A DNA stretch of 64,000 bases from Phocoena phocoena (lineage: Eukaryota; Chordata; Mammalia; Artiodactyla; Phocoenidae): positions 70,113,223 through 70,177,222 of the forward strand of contig NC_089230.1 in assembly GCF_963924675.1 (NCBI RefSeq), in the 5' to 3' direction. The translations under genes and the position numbers were made by a program. A model generated the notes under the pieces. It did no database searches. It was given only the letters and a program-made list of their open reading frames with translations, and was not told where the DNA came from. This document shows, piece by piece, positions 10,585 to 22,829 of this stretch. Position 1 is the stretch's first letter; each line of letters starts with the position of its first letter.

Positions 10585-10990
10585 ATGAACAATTCCAAAG
10601 TCTTAATGGCTTAACACAGTAAGCATTTACTTCTTGCTTCTGTCATGGTACAGTGTAGGCTGAAGGGATAGTGTGTGGAGGGCTCTACTTCACATGGTCA
10701 TTAAGGTTCATTCATCTGAAAAGTCCCCCATCTCCAGGCCTTTGGAAGCCTCTTCTGGATCTTCTGCATCTGGCCTGCAATGAGAGATGAGAAGTGGGCG
10801 GATTTTTATGGATCAGGCTTGGAAGTGGCAAACGTCCTTTCTGGCCCTGGTTCCACTGGCCAGTCACGGAACCCCACCTATCTGTGCGGGAGGCTAGGAA
10901 GTGTAGTCTCAAAGTATGCCCAGGAGGAAAATAAAACAAGATTTAATGAATCAAAGTCATCTCTGCCACACACACACAAATCTGTGGAGA
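10585..10990. repeat. Ancient interspersed repeat, family not assigned
   Basis: The string of phrases 'cttaatggcttaacacagt', 'ggatttttatggatcaggct', 'ccactggccagtcac' and 'gctaggaagtgtagtctc' recalls a common old mammalian medium-reiterated repeat, but I cannot name the family with confidence. The short open frames here are incidental. Confidence 0.45.
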
Positions 10991-12013
10991 GAAGATGAAT
11001 ACCTTGGGGAACCCTCAAAATCGGATGAAATTTCTAGTTACATTGTTTATTTAGCCTCTTTCTATGCTTTTGGGAATAATTGACTTCATTGACTTGACTT
11101 CTTGTATTTTGGGAAATCAGAAACCTAAACCTCAACTTTTCCCCTGAATAAATGGTCATCCATGAATGCATGTCCTAGAAGATTTGGGAAGTTTAAGCAA
11201 GATGTCCCCTGAGTGGGATCCCACAGTGCTGGATGGTTCCTATTTTCTCCCATCTTCTGCTGATTTCATTTGAGGTGGTGGCAGAGAGATGAGAGGAAAA
11301 AAGGTACAAGATTTGTAATTGCAAAGCACAAATAATGGACTTGAACTAGCGTTTACTTTGGGCCTGTGACTGAAGGGAGAGAAGGAACAAAAACCCTCTT
11401 AAAAAAAGCCACACACTTTCAAACCTGACATCTGACTAAACTATGGATTGCTGTTATTGGGGATTAGCCCAAATTGACACCTTGAAAACATTCTGGGGTC
11501 AAGAAAGTTCCACAAATAGTTCTTAAAGTCATTCTCTTGGCACCTCATAGAATCTTTGCAGAAAAGAAAATTTGCTCAGGGCGGCCTTTTCTGTTTGGGA
11601 ATATATTACTTTTATGGACACCTCCGCTCCCAGCTGAATTCGTTCGTCAAGTGTGAAAGCCACTGCAGATCTAAGGAGGCAGTTTCCCTCAGGGCTGGAT
11701 TTGTAGCCTGGGTTTAAATGTCCTGCTGCATTGAAAAGGCGTGGGAGAAATCACAGATGCAGCGCTCTGGTGAATGGTTTCCAGTCTGTGGAGAATAAAT
11801 AGACTTCCGGAGAGAGGGAGTATTGGAAAAGTCCCAGTGTTTATCACGTGGGTTTCTGTTTAGAAAACCATTGTGCCCAAGTCATCCTCCTGGAATTCCA
11901 CTGCCCTCTTATTTGTCCTTGTATGAAAAAGGTGTACGTTTTTGGCCTTTTTGATCCACTAAACCCCTTCTCCCTCAATCAATGGCAATTTAATGAGAAC
12001 ACTAACCACAAAT
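10991..12013. other. Unique non-coding DNA
   Basis: Nothing recognised. The open frame at 11848-12060 runs into the following SINE and starts at a non-ATG codon. Confidence 0.5.
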
Positions 12014-12023
12014 CAACAAGACG

Positions 12024-12139
12024 TTTTTTTTTTTTGGCCGTGTGGCTTGTGGGACCTTAGTTCCCCTATCAGGAATTGAACCTGGGCCCTCGGCAGTGAA
12101 AGCACAGAGTCCTAACTGCTGGACTGCCAGGGAATTCCT
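12024..12139 (-). mobile_element. Short tRNA-Glu-derived SINE
   Basis: Same short subtype as 2832-2949: the complement of the head at the right (ctgccagggaattcc), a poly-T at the left (12024-12035). A short candidate TSD, aacaaga, is at 12015-12021 and 12141-12147. Confidence 0.85.
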
Positions 12140-12147
12140 GAACAAGA

Positions 12148-12641
12148 TTTTTCTCTGTCATGTGAATGTCGGAACATTTATCCAAGTGATGCTGACTGCC
12201 GGTGCAGGGCAGTGGGCAAACTTCTAGGCAGTTTTGGGGTAATTTTGGCTTACGTAGAACTACTACAGAATCATAATCTATGTGAGATCTGTGCCTATAC
12301 TCATTTTTTAGTTTTAGGTTGAAATTAGAAAACCACAAAATCATGTTAGAATCATTGAGTGACACTCAAGGTTGTTCTTCAACAATGATGGAGAAGGTTG
12401 GAAATCAGAAAGTGTCAAATAGTTGACAGTTTTTACCCAGGACCCTCAATTTGTGCCACCAGAAAATACCTGCACAGAGAACTCCATACTCCAGTGAGAC
12501 ATTTTTCCTTTTCTTGTTGGTATTCGTTTTGGAGCCAGCCACACAGACAGTAACCCTGACTGTAGGTGACAGTGCTTGTTTTTCTTATTGTTTTGAAAGT
12601 TACAGGAAAATAAGAAGCAATTTCTGAGGTGGAATAAAGCA
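12148..12641. other. Unique non-coding DNA
   Basis: No feature recognised. Confidence 0.5.
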
Positions 12642-12720
12642 GGTTTTGTGTGTGTGTGTGTGTGTCTGTGTGTGTGTGTGTGTGTGTCTGTGTGTCTGTG
12701 TGTGTGTGTGTTTGCCTGTG
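12642..12720. repeat. (GT)n microsatellite with CT interruptions
   Basis: GT units broken at near-regular spacing by tCtg interruptions, so it is an old, internally duplicated tract. Confidence 0.95.
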
Positions 12721-14010
12721 AAGCTATAGGTCTGAATAGTATCTAATTAAAATCTGATGTAGGGTCAGTAGTCCTACTGTTGTATTGAACAATTAATGCT
12801 TGATAATGCTAAGGAAATGGTCTTCTAATACTTCTTACTCACTTTCAGAGGATAACAAAGGTGTTTCTCAGGAAGGTGTTTGCCTCTTCTTCTAAGACTG
12901 GAGCAGAGGTAGGGCTGGTGTGGGTCAGTTCAGGGACTCTTTGGCTTTAAACCCATGGTCACTCTTGGTTTTCCAAACTCCCCTCTCCCCCACCACTCCC
13001 ATCTCTAAATCACCTACCTCAGGTAGATCCTTATGAAAGGATCCCCTCTTATCCCAGAAATGCACAACTTTTATTATACATATTTTCTCATGTTTCCTCA
13101 GAAATACAGTACTTTCTTCTGCAGAGTATATAGTGCCAGAAATTAAGAAACACTAAGCTTTCCACAGAGGTGCACACATTCTATCAATCAAACTCAAATA
13201 ACCACCTCAGTAATCCATAAGTGTCACTGACTGTATAGTTCACATCAAACATGTAATCATCACAGACAATGGCTTCATACTTAGCCCCCTGACAGACTAA
13301 GGTAAGAAGTATAACAATGGAGAGGGGTGTGTTCTGTAGACCAGTTGCCAATGCTACAGGCAAGTGGATCCACCCTTCCTTGGGCCAGAGAGGAAGGTTA
13401 TAGCTTCCTCCCTCTCCCACTAATAAAACGTGCATCTGCAAGTGTTCAGATTGATCATGACTCTTCCAGTGCCTAAAGAATAATCATCTCTGGTTGCTCT
13501 TTGGGGAGAGAGCATCCCCACAGTGCAGAGTTGATGCAGCAAATTATAGGATGTGTGGGCAATTTAGAAGTGAGACTGAAAGAATCCAAGTTGTAAATTC
13601 TTGTTCCTTTAGAGTGACAAGTTAATTTTAAATATGTAGACATCATCCTGGGTAAGGGAGGCCAGAAGCTTTCCCCAGAACCTCCTGTGGTTCAGATTTA
13701 CTTCTAATGGTGGATATACTCAGGTTGGAGTCATTTTGCCCTGGTGACCATCAGCATAGGGAACACTGAGCTGACAAGGAGGCTTTGGACAAAGGCTGTG
13801 GAGGTGGGTGGCCAGTGATGTCTGACCCAGGTGTCCTAGCCTCTGACACCATCACTCAGGGTTTCTTGTGACTAGGAATAGATCCCTGCAGAGTAGGAGT
13901 ATAAGGGGGAGTCTAAGGCCCAGGGGCCTCCTGTCTCCATCCTTACCCTCTTGGGCTGCTCCTTCCTCTAAACAGAAATACCATCCTTCACACTTCTCTC
14001 TCTGACCCTC
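12721..14010. other. Unique non-coding DNA
   Basis: No repeat recognised. A minus-strand 85-codon frame at 13184-13441 is hydrophobic in its middle but matches no family I know. I do not call it a gene. Confidence 0.45.
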
Positions 14011-14480
14011 ATTAATCTATCCTTCCATCCAGTGTATATTTGCTTGGCTACCAGCTAGCCTTGTACTAGGCAGTAGGGACACAAAGATTACAAGGCACAG
14101 CCTCTGCCCTCAAGGAGTTCATGTGGGGGACAGATATGTGAACAAATAATGTCAATACAGTAGGAAAAGCGACATGCCTAGTACTGTGGAGGCTCAGAGG
14201 GGACTTGGTACCTTTTTCTGGGGGAGGTGGGGGGGTAGCTTGGAATAAGAGTTGATGTTTGAGATGGGTCTTGAAGGAAGAGTAGAAGTATGCCAGGTAG
14301 AGATGGAGGAGAATTAAGGTGCTCATTTGGCAAAGTTTAGAGTTTATTGTGTAGGCAACATCAATCCATTCTAAGCAGGAGGGGACATGGTTGGACTATT
14401 AGAAAAATAACTCTAGTAGTAATTTAGAAGGCACCTTAAAGGACTTTAAGACAAGGAGACAATGAAGATGAGACATCATA
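14011..14480. repeat. Possible ancient L2/MIR-era repeat
   Basis: Phrases such as 'ctctgccctcaaggagttcatgt' and 'gagatgggtcttgaaggaagag' resemble an old interspersed mammalian repeat found in many loci. A similar piece occurs near 21930-22090. Family and borders uncertain. Confidence 0.35.
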
Positions 14481-16007
14481 GTCTGGTAGGCAAAAGTGAG
14501 GACCTGAAACAAGATAGTATGAGCACTTCCATTAGCTATGTTAAAGCTCATTCATCCAGAGTCTATTCATTGTAAGCCAGAAGGTATGAAATATGAGTAT
14601 TTAAAAATCTGTTAAATGTATTCCTCCCCAAGTACGACCAGGCATATTCTGCTTAGTAGGATGACAGACTGATTTGGGGGTGTGCTTTGGTGCTCTGAAC
14701 AGTAACACTCCTACTAATACGAATACACTAACACTAAAGGCAATAACAAATAAGTCTTTTCTTTTGTTGGAGCAGCTCTGGGCCCTTTGAGATAGAGGGT
14801 TTCCACACTTGGGCACAGTGCCCGCAGGGGCATGTGGATGGTGGGGACAGAGTGGTTGGGAAGGCCTGCTTCAGGGTCCTCAACCTTGGCCTCCCTGGGG
14901 CTTCCATCCCAGGCCTCTTGAGGTGTGGTACAGATTAGAGCTGGAGTCTTAGGGGCATTTCTCCCAAGCAGCACTGTCCCTACACGTGGCCAAAAGAGCA
15001 GAATCTCTATGAGGATAAAGGCAGCTGAGGCCTGTCTCCTGCCACTGCTGATACCCTCTTACCAGAAGGGAGGTGGTGAACAGACTTGGCCTCCAACCTT
15101 AGCAAGATTTCTAATCCCTGCTCTGATACAGAATTTACTTTCCTTTCATCCCTATTCTTTGAGGTAACATTGTATTTCTTGAAAGGCATAATGATTTCAG
15201 AGTCAAGTTGACATCCTCAAATTGGCAAGAAATAGCCCTTGTTAAAATTGAATAAGTCACATGAATTATTTATTCTCTTCATTGAAGAGAAGATGCACTC
15301 ACACCTTTAGTTAAATTCTTCTTCTATTCTTTTGGTACTGTCTCTGGAGACCTTTGAACTTTTCTTTTCCAAAATTACCCTAGAACCAAAGGCAGAAACC
15401 CGTCTAAACGTAGAGGAAGGCCCACATCTTGTGAGGAGCAGTGTGAACAGACTGGAATCCTCAGTCTCTGGGATGAGACCCATGAGGATCTGCTGATATG
15501 ATTTGCTTTATGGCATAAGGCAGTTTTCAGATCTTGTGTTTATGTGAATGCTATTCTAGGGTACAGATTTATTCGCAAATGTTTTTATTGCATTCTCCCG
15601 AGAACTATTTGATAAACTTCAAAGTACCGACATTTCTGTGGTTATAAAACAAGTGTCAGAGTGTTTATCCGGTTATTCTCTTGGTGTCATTTCTACTCCC
15701 TTTCCTAGCCCCATTTCCGCCTTAATTCAGAAACAAAATTCAAAATCTCATAATCAAGTACTTATTATTAAACATAAAAGGATTACTAGAAAAACAAACA
15801 TCTTGAAAATGTCTCCCAAATCTGACCACAATCATTTAAGTAATGCAGATGACAAAGAGACTCAAGTCAGATTTCTTAACTATGAAGGATGCAGTGTATC
15901 TTTCTCAGAGGGAAGGTTTTGAATTGAATTTTCAATGGATGAGGCAGTTGAGGTTTCAGAGATCAACTGGTTTGTCCAAGGTGATAAATATAGCTGTTAA
16001 TTTTATC
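14481..16007. other. Unique non-coding DNA
   Basis: No repeat or gene recognised. Overlapping short frames on both strands at 14600-15190 show no conserved motif. Confidence 0.5.
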
Positions 16008-16030
16008 GTGTGTGTGTGTGTGTGTGTGTT
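16008..16030. repeat. (GT)n microsatellite
   Basis: Eleven GT units. Confidence 0.9.
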
Positions 16031-17477
16031 TTCTACTAGGCTCCAGATGGAAAAGATCCCATAGCCCTTCCCATTTTTCACCTATGAATAGTCTCCCTCC
16101 TCATAATCCAGTTATTTCTGGTTCTCTTCTTTCCTACCATGTGCCCATTGGGATTTCCCTGCCCTTACCTTAAATAAGTCTGAGCTCCTCAGGAACCCAC
16201 CTTGTCCCATTTAGAGGTCATTGCACCCAAACATGCTGTTCTGCTGCTTTCTTTAGTGAGTGACTAACGGTCCATGTGGGGCATCACAGAGATGTCTGTT
16301 GCTCAAAAATTATAATCTCCCTCTTCTAACAAGGGGACAGAGATGCATTTCATAAAACCTTTCAAAATGGGTTAAATTGGTGATCATTAAGATGGCCAGC
16401 ACTATTCATTGCTATCTTGGGCTGTTTCCCTATTAATAAGAAAAATCTTCCACTCACTTCTATTTGTCATTTATGACAATAGCAGACTCTTGGTGAGGAG
16501 AAATGTGACTTTCTCCTTTTAGGCTTAAGACTAATGAGCCCTTCCTTAAACCTTGCCTCCTGAGTTTCCCGATGCATTGTTTTTCCCTCCTGGAGAATAT
16601 TTCACCGATGGTTTGGGTTCTTTTTTCTGTTTTTTTTGTTTTGTGAGAGGACAGCATGAGTGTTCATGTGACTGGCCCGCTAAGGACACATGCATATTTC
16701 AGTGATAACTCCCAGGGTCCACTTTCCTCCCACTGGCCTCAGACAGCAAAGCGCTTCATTTTGGGGTTAGAACTTCTCTCTGGGATGTGGCACATTTCTG
16801 AGCCACATCATTCATGCTCACTAAAGGAGAAAATTCTCCTCCCCTTGTGGGAGGCTCTGGACTCTATCTCAGTTAGGCAACATTTGCTAGTTTCAACCAT
16901 GATGTTCCTGCCGTGAGGTTTCTGTGGGTGTCCTGCAGAGAGGTCGAAAACCCTCCCAGGTACCCACTGTGACTGTCTCTGAGAGACTGGGGGGCCCCTC
17001 TGTTATGCATCCTGACTTCTGGTGTCTGTAAACTCTCCTGGTACCTATACCGCCTCTAATTTCCTCTGGGGAGTCATCCTTTTCCCTCCCCTAGTCCGTG
17101 TCATGTAGATGGTCCTGATCACAGCGGTGGGTATGGGTTCTATGTGTAAACCAGCTCCTCGGAGCCTGTCAGCCACAAGGGCTGCTTCAGGGACCAGCCT
17201 TGAAGCAGAGAGTCCATAAGATGCAGTTAGACCTTTCCTGGGCTCCTAAGAGACGTGCAGGGGCCGTCCTTGGATTTGTGAGGAGAGGAGGCAGTTGCTG
17301 TGAGCAGCCTGCATCCACGTGGATGCTGAATCTGGAGCCAGTGCCAAGGGAGCAACGCTGAGGAGTGAAGAGTGAGAAATTGGTCCCTGATGACATTGTT
17401 TGAGTCTTGAGTCTTGAATCAACCTATGTGAAGCTAGTCTCCTCTGTTGCACCACCAATAAATGATCTTTTCTTGCT
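16031..17477. other. Unique non-coding DNA, end possibly an old repeat
   Basis: Mostly unrecognised. The stretch 17390-17475 (gatgacattgtttgag ... accaataaatgatctttt) looks like the 3' end of an ancient interspersed repeat, but I cannot name it. Confidence 0.45.
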
Positions 17478-17655
17478 TAAAGAGGTTTAGGAGCATCCTT
17501 CAAGATGGCGGAGGAGTAAGACATGGAGATCACCTTCCTCCCCACAAATACATCAGAAATAATCTACATGTGGAACAACTCCTACAGAACATCTACTGAA
17601 CGCTGGCAGAAGACCTCAGACCTCCCAAAAGGCAAGAAAGTCCCCACGTACCTGG

Positions 17656-19059
17656 GTAGGGCAAAAGAAAAAAGAAAAAACAGAGACAAAAGAATAGGGA
17701 CGGGACCTGCACCAGTGGGAGGGAGCTGTGAAGGAGGAAAGCTTTCCACACCCTAGGAAGCCCCTTTGTGGGCGGAGACTGCGGGTGGCGGAGGGGGAAA
17801 GCTTCGGAGCCACAGAGGAGAGCGCAGCAACAGCGGTGCGGAGGGGAAAGCGGAGAGATTCCCGCACAGAGGATCGGTGCCGACCAGCACTCACCCGCCC
17901 GAGAGGCTTGTCTGCTCACCCACCGGGGTGGGCGGGGCTGGGAGCTGAGGCTCGGAGGTCAGATCCCAGGTAGAGGACTGGGGTTGGCGGCATGAACACA
18001 GCCTGAAGGGGTTAGTGCGCCACAGCTAGCCGGGAGGGAGTCCGGGAAAAAGTCTGGAGCTGCCGAAGAGGCAAGAGGCCATTGTTTCGGGGTGCGCAAG
18101 GAGAGGGGATTCAGAGCACTGCCTAAACGAGCTCCAGAGACTGGTGCGAGCCGTGGCTAACAGCGCGGACCCCAGAGACGAGCATGAAACGCTAAGGCTG
18201 CTGCTGCCGCCACCAAGAAGCCTGTGTGCAAGCACAGGTCACTATCCACACCTCCCCTCCCAGGAGCCTGTGCAGCCCGCCACTGCCAGGGTCCCAGGAT
18301 CCAGGGACAACTTCCGCGGGAGAACACAGGGCATGCCCCAGGCTGGTGCAACGTCATGCCAGCCTCTGCAGCCGCAGGCTCGCCCTGCATCCGTACCCCT
18401 CCCTCCCCCTGGCCTGAGTGAGCCAGAGCCCCCGAATCAGCTGCTACTGTGACCCTGTCCTGTCTGAGCGAAGAGCAGACGCCCTCAGGCGACCTACACG
18501 CAGAGGCAGGGCCAAATCCAGAGCTGAACCCTGGAAGCTGTGTGAACAAAGAAGAGAAAGGGAAATCTCTCCCAGCAGCCTCAGGAGCAGCGGATTAAAG
18601 CTCCACAATCAACTTGATGTACCCTGCATTTGTGGAATACCTGAATAGACAATGAATCATCCCAAATTGAGGATGTGGACATCAGGTGCAACTGTACACG
18701 TGGAGTTTGCTTTCTACATCTCATTTGTTTCTGGTTTTATGTTTATCTTAGTTTAGTATTTAGAGTTTATTATCATTGGTAGATTTATTTATTGATTTGG
18801 TTGCTCTCTTCCTTTTTTCTATGCTTTGTGTGATTTTGTCTACATAGCTTTGCTTTTACCATTTGTCCTAGGGTTCTGTCTGTCCATTTTTTTTCAGTAT
18901 AGTTTTTAGTGCTTGTTATCATTGGTGGATTTGTTTTTGGTTTGGTTGCTCTCTTTCTTTCTTTCTTTTTAAAATTATTTTTTAATAATTTTTTATTTTA
19001 ATAACTTTATTTTATTTTATATTTTTCTTTCTTTCTTTTTTACTTCCATTTATTCTGAG
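17656..19059 (+). other. Cryptic GT-AG intron in L1 5'UTR
   Basis: The sequence at 17651-17660 is cctgg|gtagg, a good donor. At 19021-19059 a long T/C tract (cttttttacttccatttatt) runs to ctgag|ccgtg, a good acceptor. The L1 at 26904 lacks exactly this segment (its junction is cctgg|ttgtg at 27057/27058), so the 1404-bp stretch behaves as an intron removed from the RNA that seeded that copy. Confidence 0.65.
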
Positions 19060-19258
19060 CCGTGTGGCTGACAGGGTCTTGGTGCTCCGGCCAGGTGTCA
19101 GGCCTGTGCCTCTGAGGTGGGAGACCCGAGTTCAGGACATTGGTACAAGAGAGACCTCCCAGCTCCATGTAATATTAAATGGCGAAAGCTCTCCCAGAGA
19201 TCTCCATCTCAATGCTAAGACCCAGCTCCACTCAGTGACCAGCAAGCTACAGTGCTGG

Positions 19259-19341
19259 ACTAAAATTGGAGTGATACAGAGAAGATTAGTATGGCCCCTG
19301 TGCAAGGATGACACGCAAATTCGTGAGCGTTCCATATTTTT
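19259..19341 (+). pseudogene. U6 snRNA fragment inside L1
   Basis: Matches U6 from about nucleotide 24 to the 3' end, including gatacagagaagatta, then tggcccctgtgcaaggatga, cacgcaaattcgtga and the terminal gttccatattttt. There are a few substitutions and one base missing in gtgaagcg. The first ~23 nt and the U6 promoter are missing, so it cannot be an active snRNA gene. The left junction shares 'ac' with the L1 sequence; the right junction is at the U tail. Confidence 0.95.
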
Positions 19342-20153
19342 GCTGGAGAGGGTGTGGAGAAAAGGGCACCCTCTTGCACTGTTGGTGGGAATGTAAATTG
19401 ATAACAGCCACTATGGAGAACAGTATGGAGCTTCCTTAAAAAACTAAAAATAGAACTACCATCCGACCCAGCAATCCCACTACTGGGCATATACCCTGAG
19501 CAAACCATAATTCAAAAAAAGTCATGTACCACAATGTTCATTGCAGCTCTATTTACAATAACCAGGACATGGAAGCAACCTAAGTGTCCATCAACAGATG
19601 AATGGATAAAGAAGATATGGCACATAGATACAATGGAATATTACTCAGCTATAAAAAGAAACGAAATTGGGTTTTTGTAGTTAGATGGATGGACCTAGAG
19701 TCTGTCATACCAAGTGAAGTAAGTCAGAAAGAGAAAAACAAATACCATATGCTAACACATATATATGGAATCTAAAAAAAAAAATTGTTCTGATGAACCT
19801 AGGGACAGGACAAGAATAAAGATGCAGATGTAGAGAATGGACTTTAGGACATGGGGAGGGGGAAGGGTAAGCTGGGACGAAGTGAGAGAGTGGCATGGAC
19901 ATATATACACTACCAAATGTAAAGTAGCTAGCTAGCGGGAAGCAGCTGCATAGCACAGGGAGATCAGCTCAGTGCTTTGTGACCACCTAGAGGGGTGGGA
20001 TAGGGAGGGTGGGAGGGAGACGCAAGAGGGAGGGGATATGGGGATATATGTATATGTATAGCTGATTCACTTTGTTATAAAGCAGAAACTAACACACCAT
20101 TGTAGAACAATTATTCTCTAATAAAGATGTTAAAAAATAATAAAGTCGTTTAA

Positions 20154-20226
20154 GTGATTTGAATGGGATGTTTGGCCACTTGTAGCCGGAACCCTGTCTG
20201 CTAGACTCGTATGGTAGCCAAGAAGT

Positions 20227-20268
<42 letters not shown>

Positions 20269-20589
20269 TTTGACTTTTCAGGGATAGAAAAAAAGATGAG
20301 GACTGACCCATTCCAAAAATGCTCACCAGTAGATTACCAAATTATTTAGAATGACAAGCTAGAATGTTAATTTTTAAAAAAGCCTTGTGAGAAAATAAAA
20401 AAATAGAAACATCTAGGAAAAAGAGACTTCTAGGTACGAAGGTCACTAAAAATTACAGCAAAAGGTAAGTTTTAAAATATTTGTATCATTTATTTACTCT
20501 TACCCACAGGATATTCCAGGGTATTTTCACAGTTTGATCCTTTCTGTCGGCTATTAAATAGTTTGGTACGAAATACAGTTTGGCGTATT
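20154..20589. other. Unique DNA with a GT microsatellite
   Basis: Apart from the GT tract nothing is recognised. Confidence 0.5.
20229..20264. repeat. (GT)n microsatellite
   Basis: About 17 perfect TG units. Confidence 0.97.
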
Positions 20590-20745
20590 TAATAGACTTT
20601 GTTTGGGAATGTGGTTTGTTCTTTGACCCTGGGCAAGTTTCTTCACCTTAACATTTGAAGGATATTATTCTGGATTTAATGTATGTGAAGCTCCTAGATT
20701 GGGGCCTGGAATAAAGGAGGCACTCAAACGTGGGAGCCGCTGCTG
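20590..20745 (+). repeat. MIR fragment
   Basis: Contains 'tttgaccctgggcaagtttctt' and the later 'gcctggaataaaggaggcactca' motif, in MIR sense order. Confidence 0.65.
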
Positions 20746-21515
20746 TTTATTACCCACACTCTGGTCACTTGCTAGAAATATGAGTCACCCTCCCTGTGTG
20801 CCTGTTTTCACTAGTCCTGGTCAGGAAGTGCCTCGGGCCTGTTGTTGGTCTTCCCTGATGGTGTGGAATTAGCTGCCTTGCATATTGATTGTAACTAAGG
20901 ACAAAATGGCCCCTCCTGGGAATTCTGTATTTCTCCTCACCAGTCATTTCTGGACTTCTGATTTTTACTATCAACAAGGAAGAACATAAAATATAGTTAC
21001 TTAAGGCAGAACTGGGAGATGAAACAACAACGGAAAGTGGTGGATTGTCACTGCCCTCTGTGCAAACAGGTATGCTCGTAATCCTCAGGTTATTTCCTGC
21101 TGAGCAATACTAAAAAATATAAAATTGTGCGATTGTTAAGTAATATTATTTTATTATGTTATTCCACGGATGGCAAATACAAGACGTCTATGGGGCCATC
21201 TCCCAGTCCCCTGATAATCTTAGTCCCGTTTCTCACTGAGCCTTAGCTTGGGCTTAGAGTCCTTCTCAACCCAAAGCACCAGAAATGGGATGCTTGAGTT
21301 GGAAACTTTTTTCCCCCTTTCATCCTTGGGCTTCTGCATTTTGAGATTTTATTACTGAAGTTGCTTACATATTTTGAAGTGTTTTAAACTTTTCTTTTAA
21401 TTCTCTACATACTTTGGCTTTCAATAGGAGAAGGGATTATTTGTACAGTCATGAGACTAGAGGCATCTGGTCCCATGACTCAGTTTCCTCCTTTAGTGAA
21501 AAGGGACTGTCTTTC
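20746..21515. other. Unique non-coding DNA
   Basis: Nothing recognised. Confidence 0.5.
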
Positions 21516-21527
21516 TGGGATTGCTTT

Positions 21528-21723
21528 TTTTTTTTTTAATTTTATTGGAGTAGAGTTAATTTACAATGTTATGTTAGTTTCAGGTGTACAGGAAAGTGAT
21601 ACATTCATTCTTTTTCAGATTGTTTTCCCATATAGGTTATCACAGAATATTGAGTAGACTTCCCTGTGCTTTACAGTAGGTCCTTTTTGGTGATCTATTT
21701 TATATATAGTAGTGTGTGTATGT
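21528..21723 (-). mobile_element. 5'-truncated L1 3' end with perfect 12-bp TSD
   Basis: Poly-T at the left, then the complement of an L1 3'UTR (gttagtttcaggtgtacagg, 'ctgtgctttacagtaggtcc'). The TSD tgggattgcttt is perfect at 21516-21527 and 21724-21735. Confidence 0.92.
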
Positions 21724-21735
21724 TGGGATTGCTTT

Positions 21736-22274
21736 CTATCTTAGCCCAACATATGAGAACAATAGAAACAAGCAAAAACCCTCCATACAAAATAGGTAAA
21801 AAAGAATATAAATCTAAAAAAGCAATGGTGGCAGATTAGAGTCTCAGAGGAGAAAATCAGGGAAGAGATGTCATAATCAAAAGTTCTGGACTCAGTTTGG
21901 ATTCATCAATAAACATGCAGTGGGACATCAGCTAAGTGAAGCACTGGGATGCAGAAATAAACAAGAATAGTTCTTGCCCTTGAGGAGCTCACAGTCTGGA
22001 TAGACAGTGGATGTGTAGAACAAAGCCCGTAAATACCAGGCACTGTGGCAAGCGCTGTGTTGTGTCTGAGGAGAGGGAGATGGTAGGATTGAGTGTCTGA
22101 GGTGACCTGATCACGTTGAGTAAAGGGGTCCCTGCTGATGCTGCCTCACACTCCTTGTTTCATAAACCACAGATTGGGTATTAATAACTACGTGAGTTGT
22201 TACTTGACTTTCTCTTGTCCTGTGTGAAGCCCTAGTGTTCCTGGTAAGTCTGAGGAACCAAGTGTGGTGATGAA
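21736..22274. other. Unique DNA, part resembling an old repeat
   Basis: 21930-22090 ('gcccttgaggagctcacagtctgg') resembles the old repeat at 14.0-14.5 kb. The rest is not recognised. Confidence 0.4.
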
Positions 22275-22460
22275 TAGTTCAAAAACTCAGGCTCTGGAAT
22301 CTGACAGTCCGAGCTTTGAGTCTTGACCTGTGGCTTACTTGCTGTGTGACTCTGGGAAAGTCAATGACCACTCTGGCTCCAGTTTCTTAATTTAGTGATT
22401 ATTGTGGCAATTAAAATAGAGAGTATCTCTGAAGTATCTGAGGCATCTTAGGTGATAAGT
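22275..22460 (+). repeat. MIR fragment
   Basis: 'gctctggaatctgacagtccgag', 'gtggcttacttgctgtgtgactctggg' and 'cagtttcttaatttagtgat' follow MIR order in sense. Confidence 0.8.
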
Positions 22461-22481
22461 AAAAAAATTTATTATTCTTTA

Positions 22482-22826
22482 TTTTTTTAACATCTTTATT
22501 GGAGTATAATTGCTTTACAATGGTGTGTTAGTTTCTGCTTTATAACAAAGTGAATCAGATATACATATACATATGTTCCCATATCTCTTCCCTCTTGCAT
22601 CTCCCTCCCTCCCACCCTCCCTATCCCACCCCTCTCGGTGGTCACAAAGCACCGAGCTTATCTCCCTGTGCTATGTGGCTGCTTCCCACTAGCTATCTGT
22701 TTTACCTTATTTACAAAAGGTAGTGTATATATGTCCATGCCACTCTCTCACTTTGTCCTGTCTTACCCTTCCGCCTCCCCATATCCTCAAGTCCATTCTC
22801 TAGTAGGTCTGTGTCTTTATTCCCTT
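22482..22826 (-). mobile_element. 5'-truncated L1 3'UTR
   Basis: The plus strand is the complement of the 3'UTR seen at 32300-32650: aacatctttattggagtata, then gctttataacaaagtgaatc, ctatcccacccctct, and finally 'gtctttattccc'. Flanks contain an imperfect repeat around aattt..ctttatt, not secure as a TSD. Confidence 0.9.
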
Positions 22827-22829
22827 CTT

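Larger units (their letters stand above)
17491..20140 (+). mobile_element. Tripartite L1 5'UTR - U6 - L1 3' end chimera
   Basis: Three parts lie in one orientation. 17491-19258 is an L1 5'UTR starting 'caagatggcggaggagtaag' (17501), GC-rich to about 18600 and T-rich to 19050. 19259-19341 is a 5'-truncated U6 snRNA copy. 19342-20140 is the L1 ORF2 C-terminal codons, 3'UTR and a short A tail. Between the two L1 parts about 4.6 kb of a normal element is missing (compare 27256-31862). A 13-bp imperfect direct repeat, taaagaggtttag (17478-17490) and taaagtcgtttaa (20141-20153), 10/13 identical, flanks the whole, suggesting one integration with two template switches. Confidence 0.85.

Noticed and set aside
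13184..13441. 85-codon minus-strand frame with a hydrophobic middle
   Set aside because: Unrecognised, short, with no splice or poly(A) context; treated as chance.
19259..19341. Functional U6 snRNA gene
   Set aside because: The first ~23 nt and any promoter are missing and it is embedded in L1 sequence.
19064..19396. Open frame shared with 27062-27286 upstream of L1 ORF1
   Set aside because: Both begin at GTG, not ATG, and lie in the L1 5'UTR. The similarity only reflects shared L1 ancestry, and the first runs on into the U6 piece.
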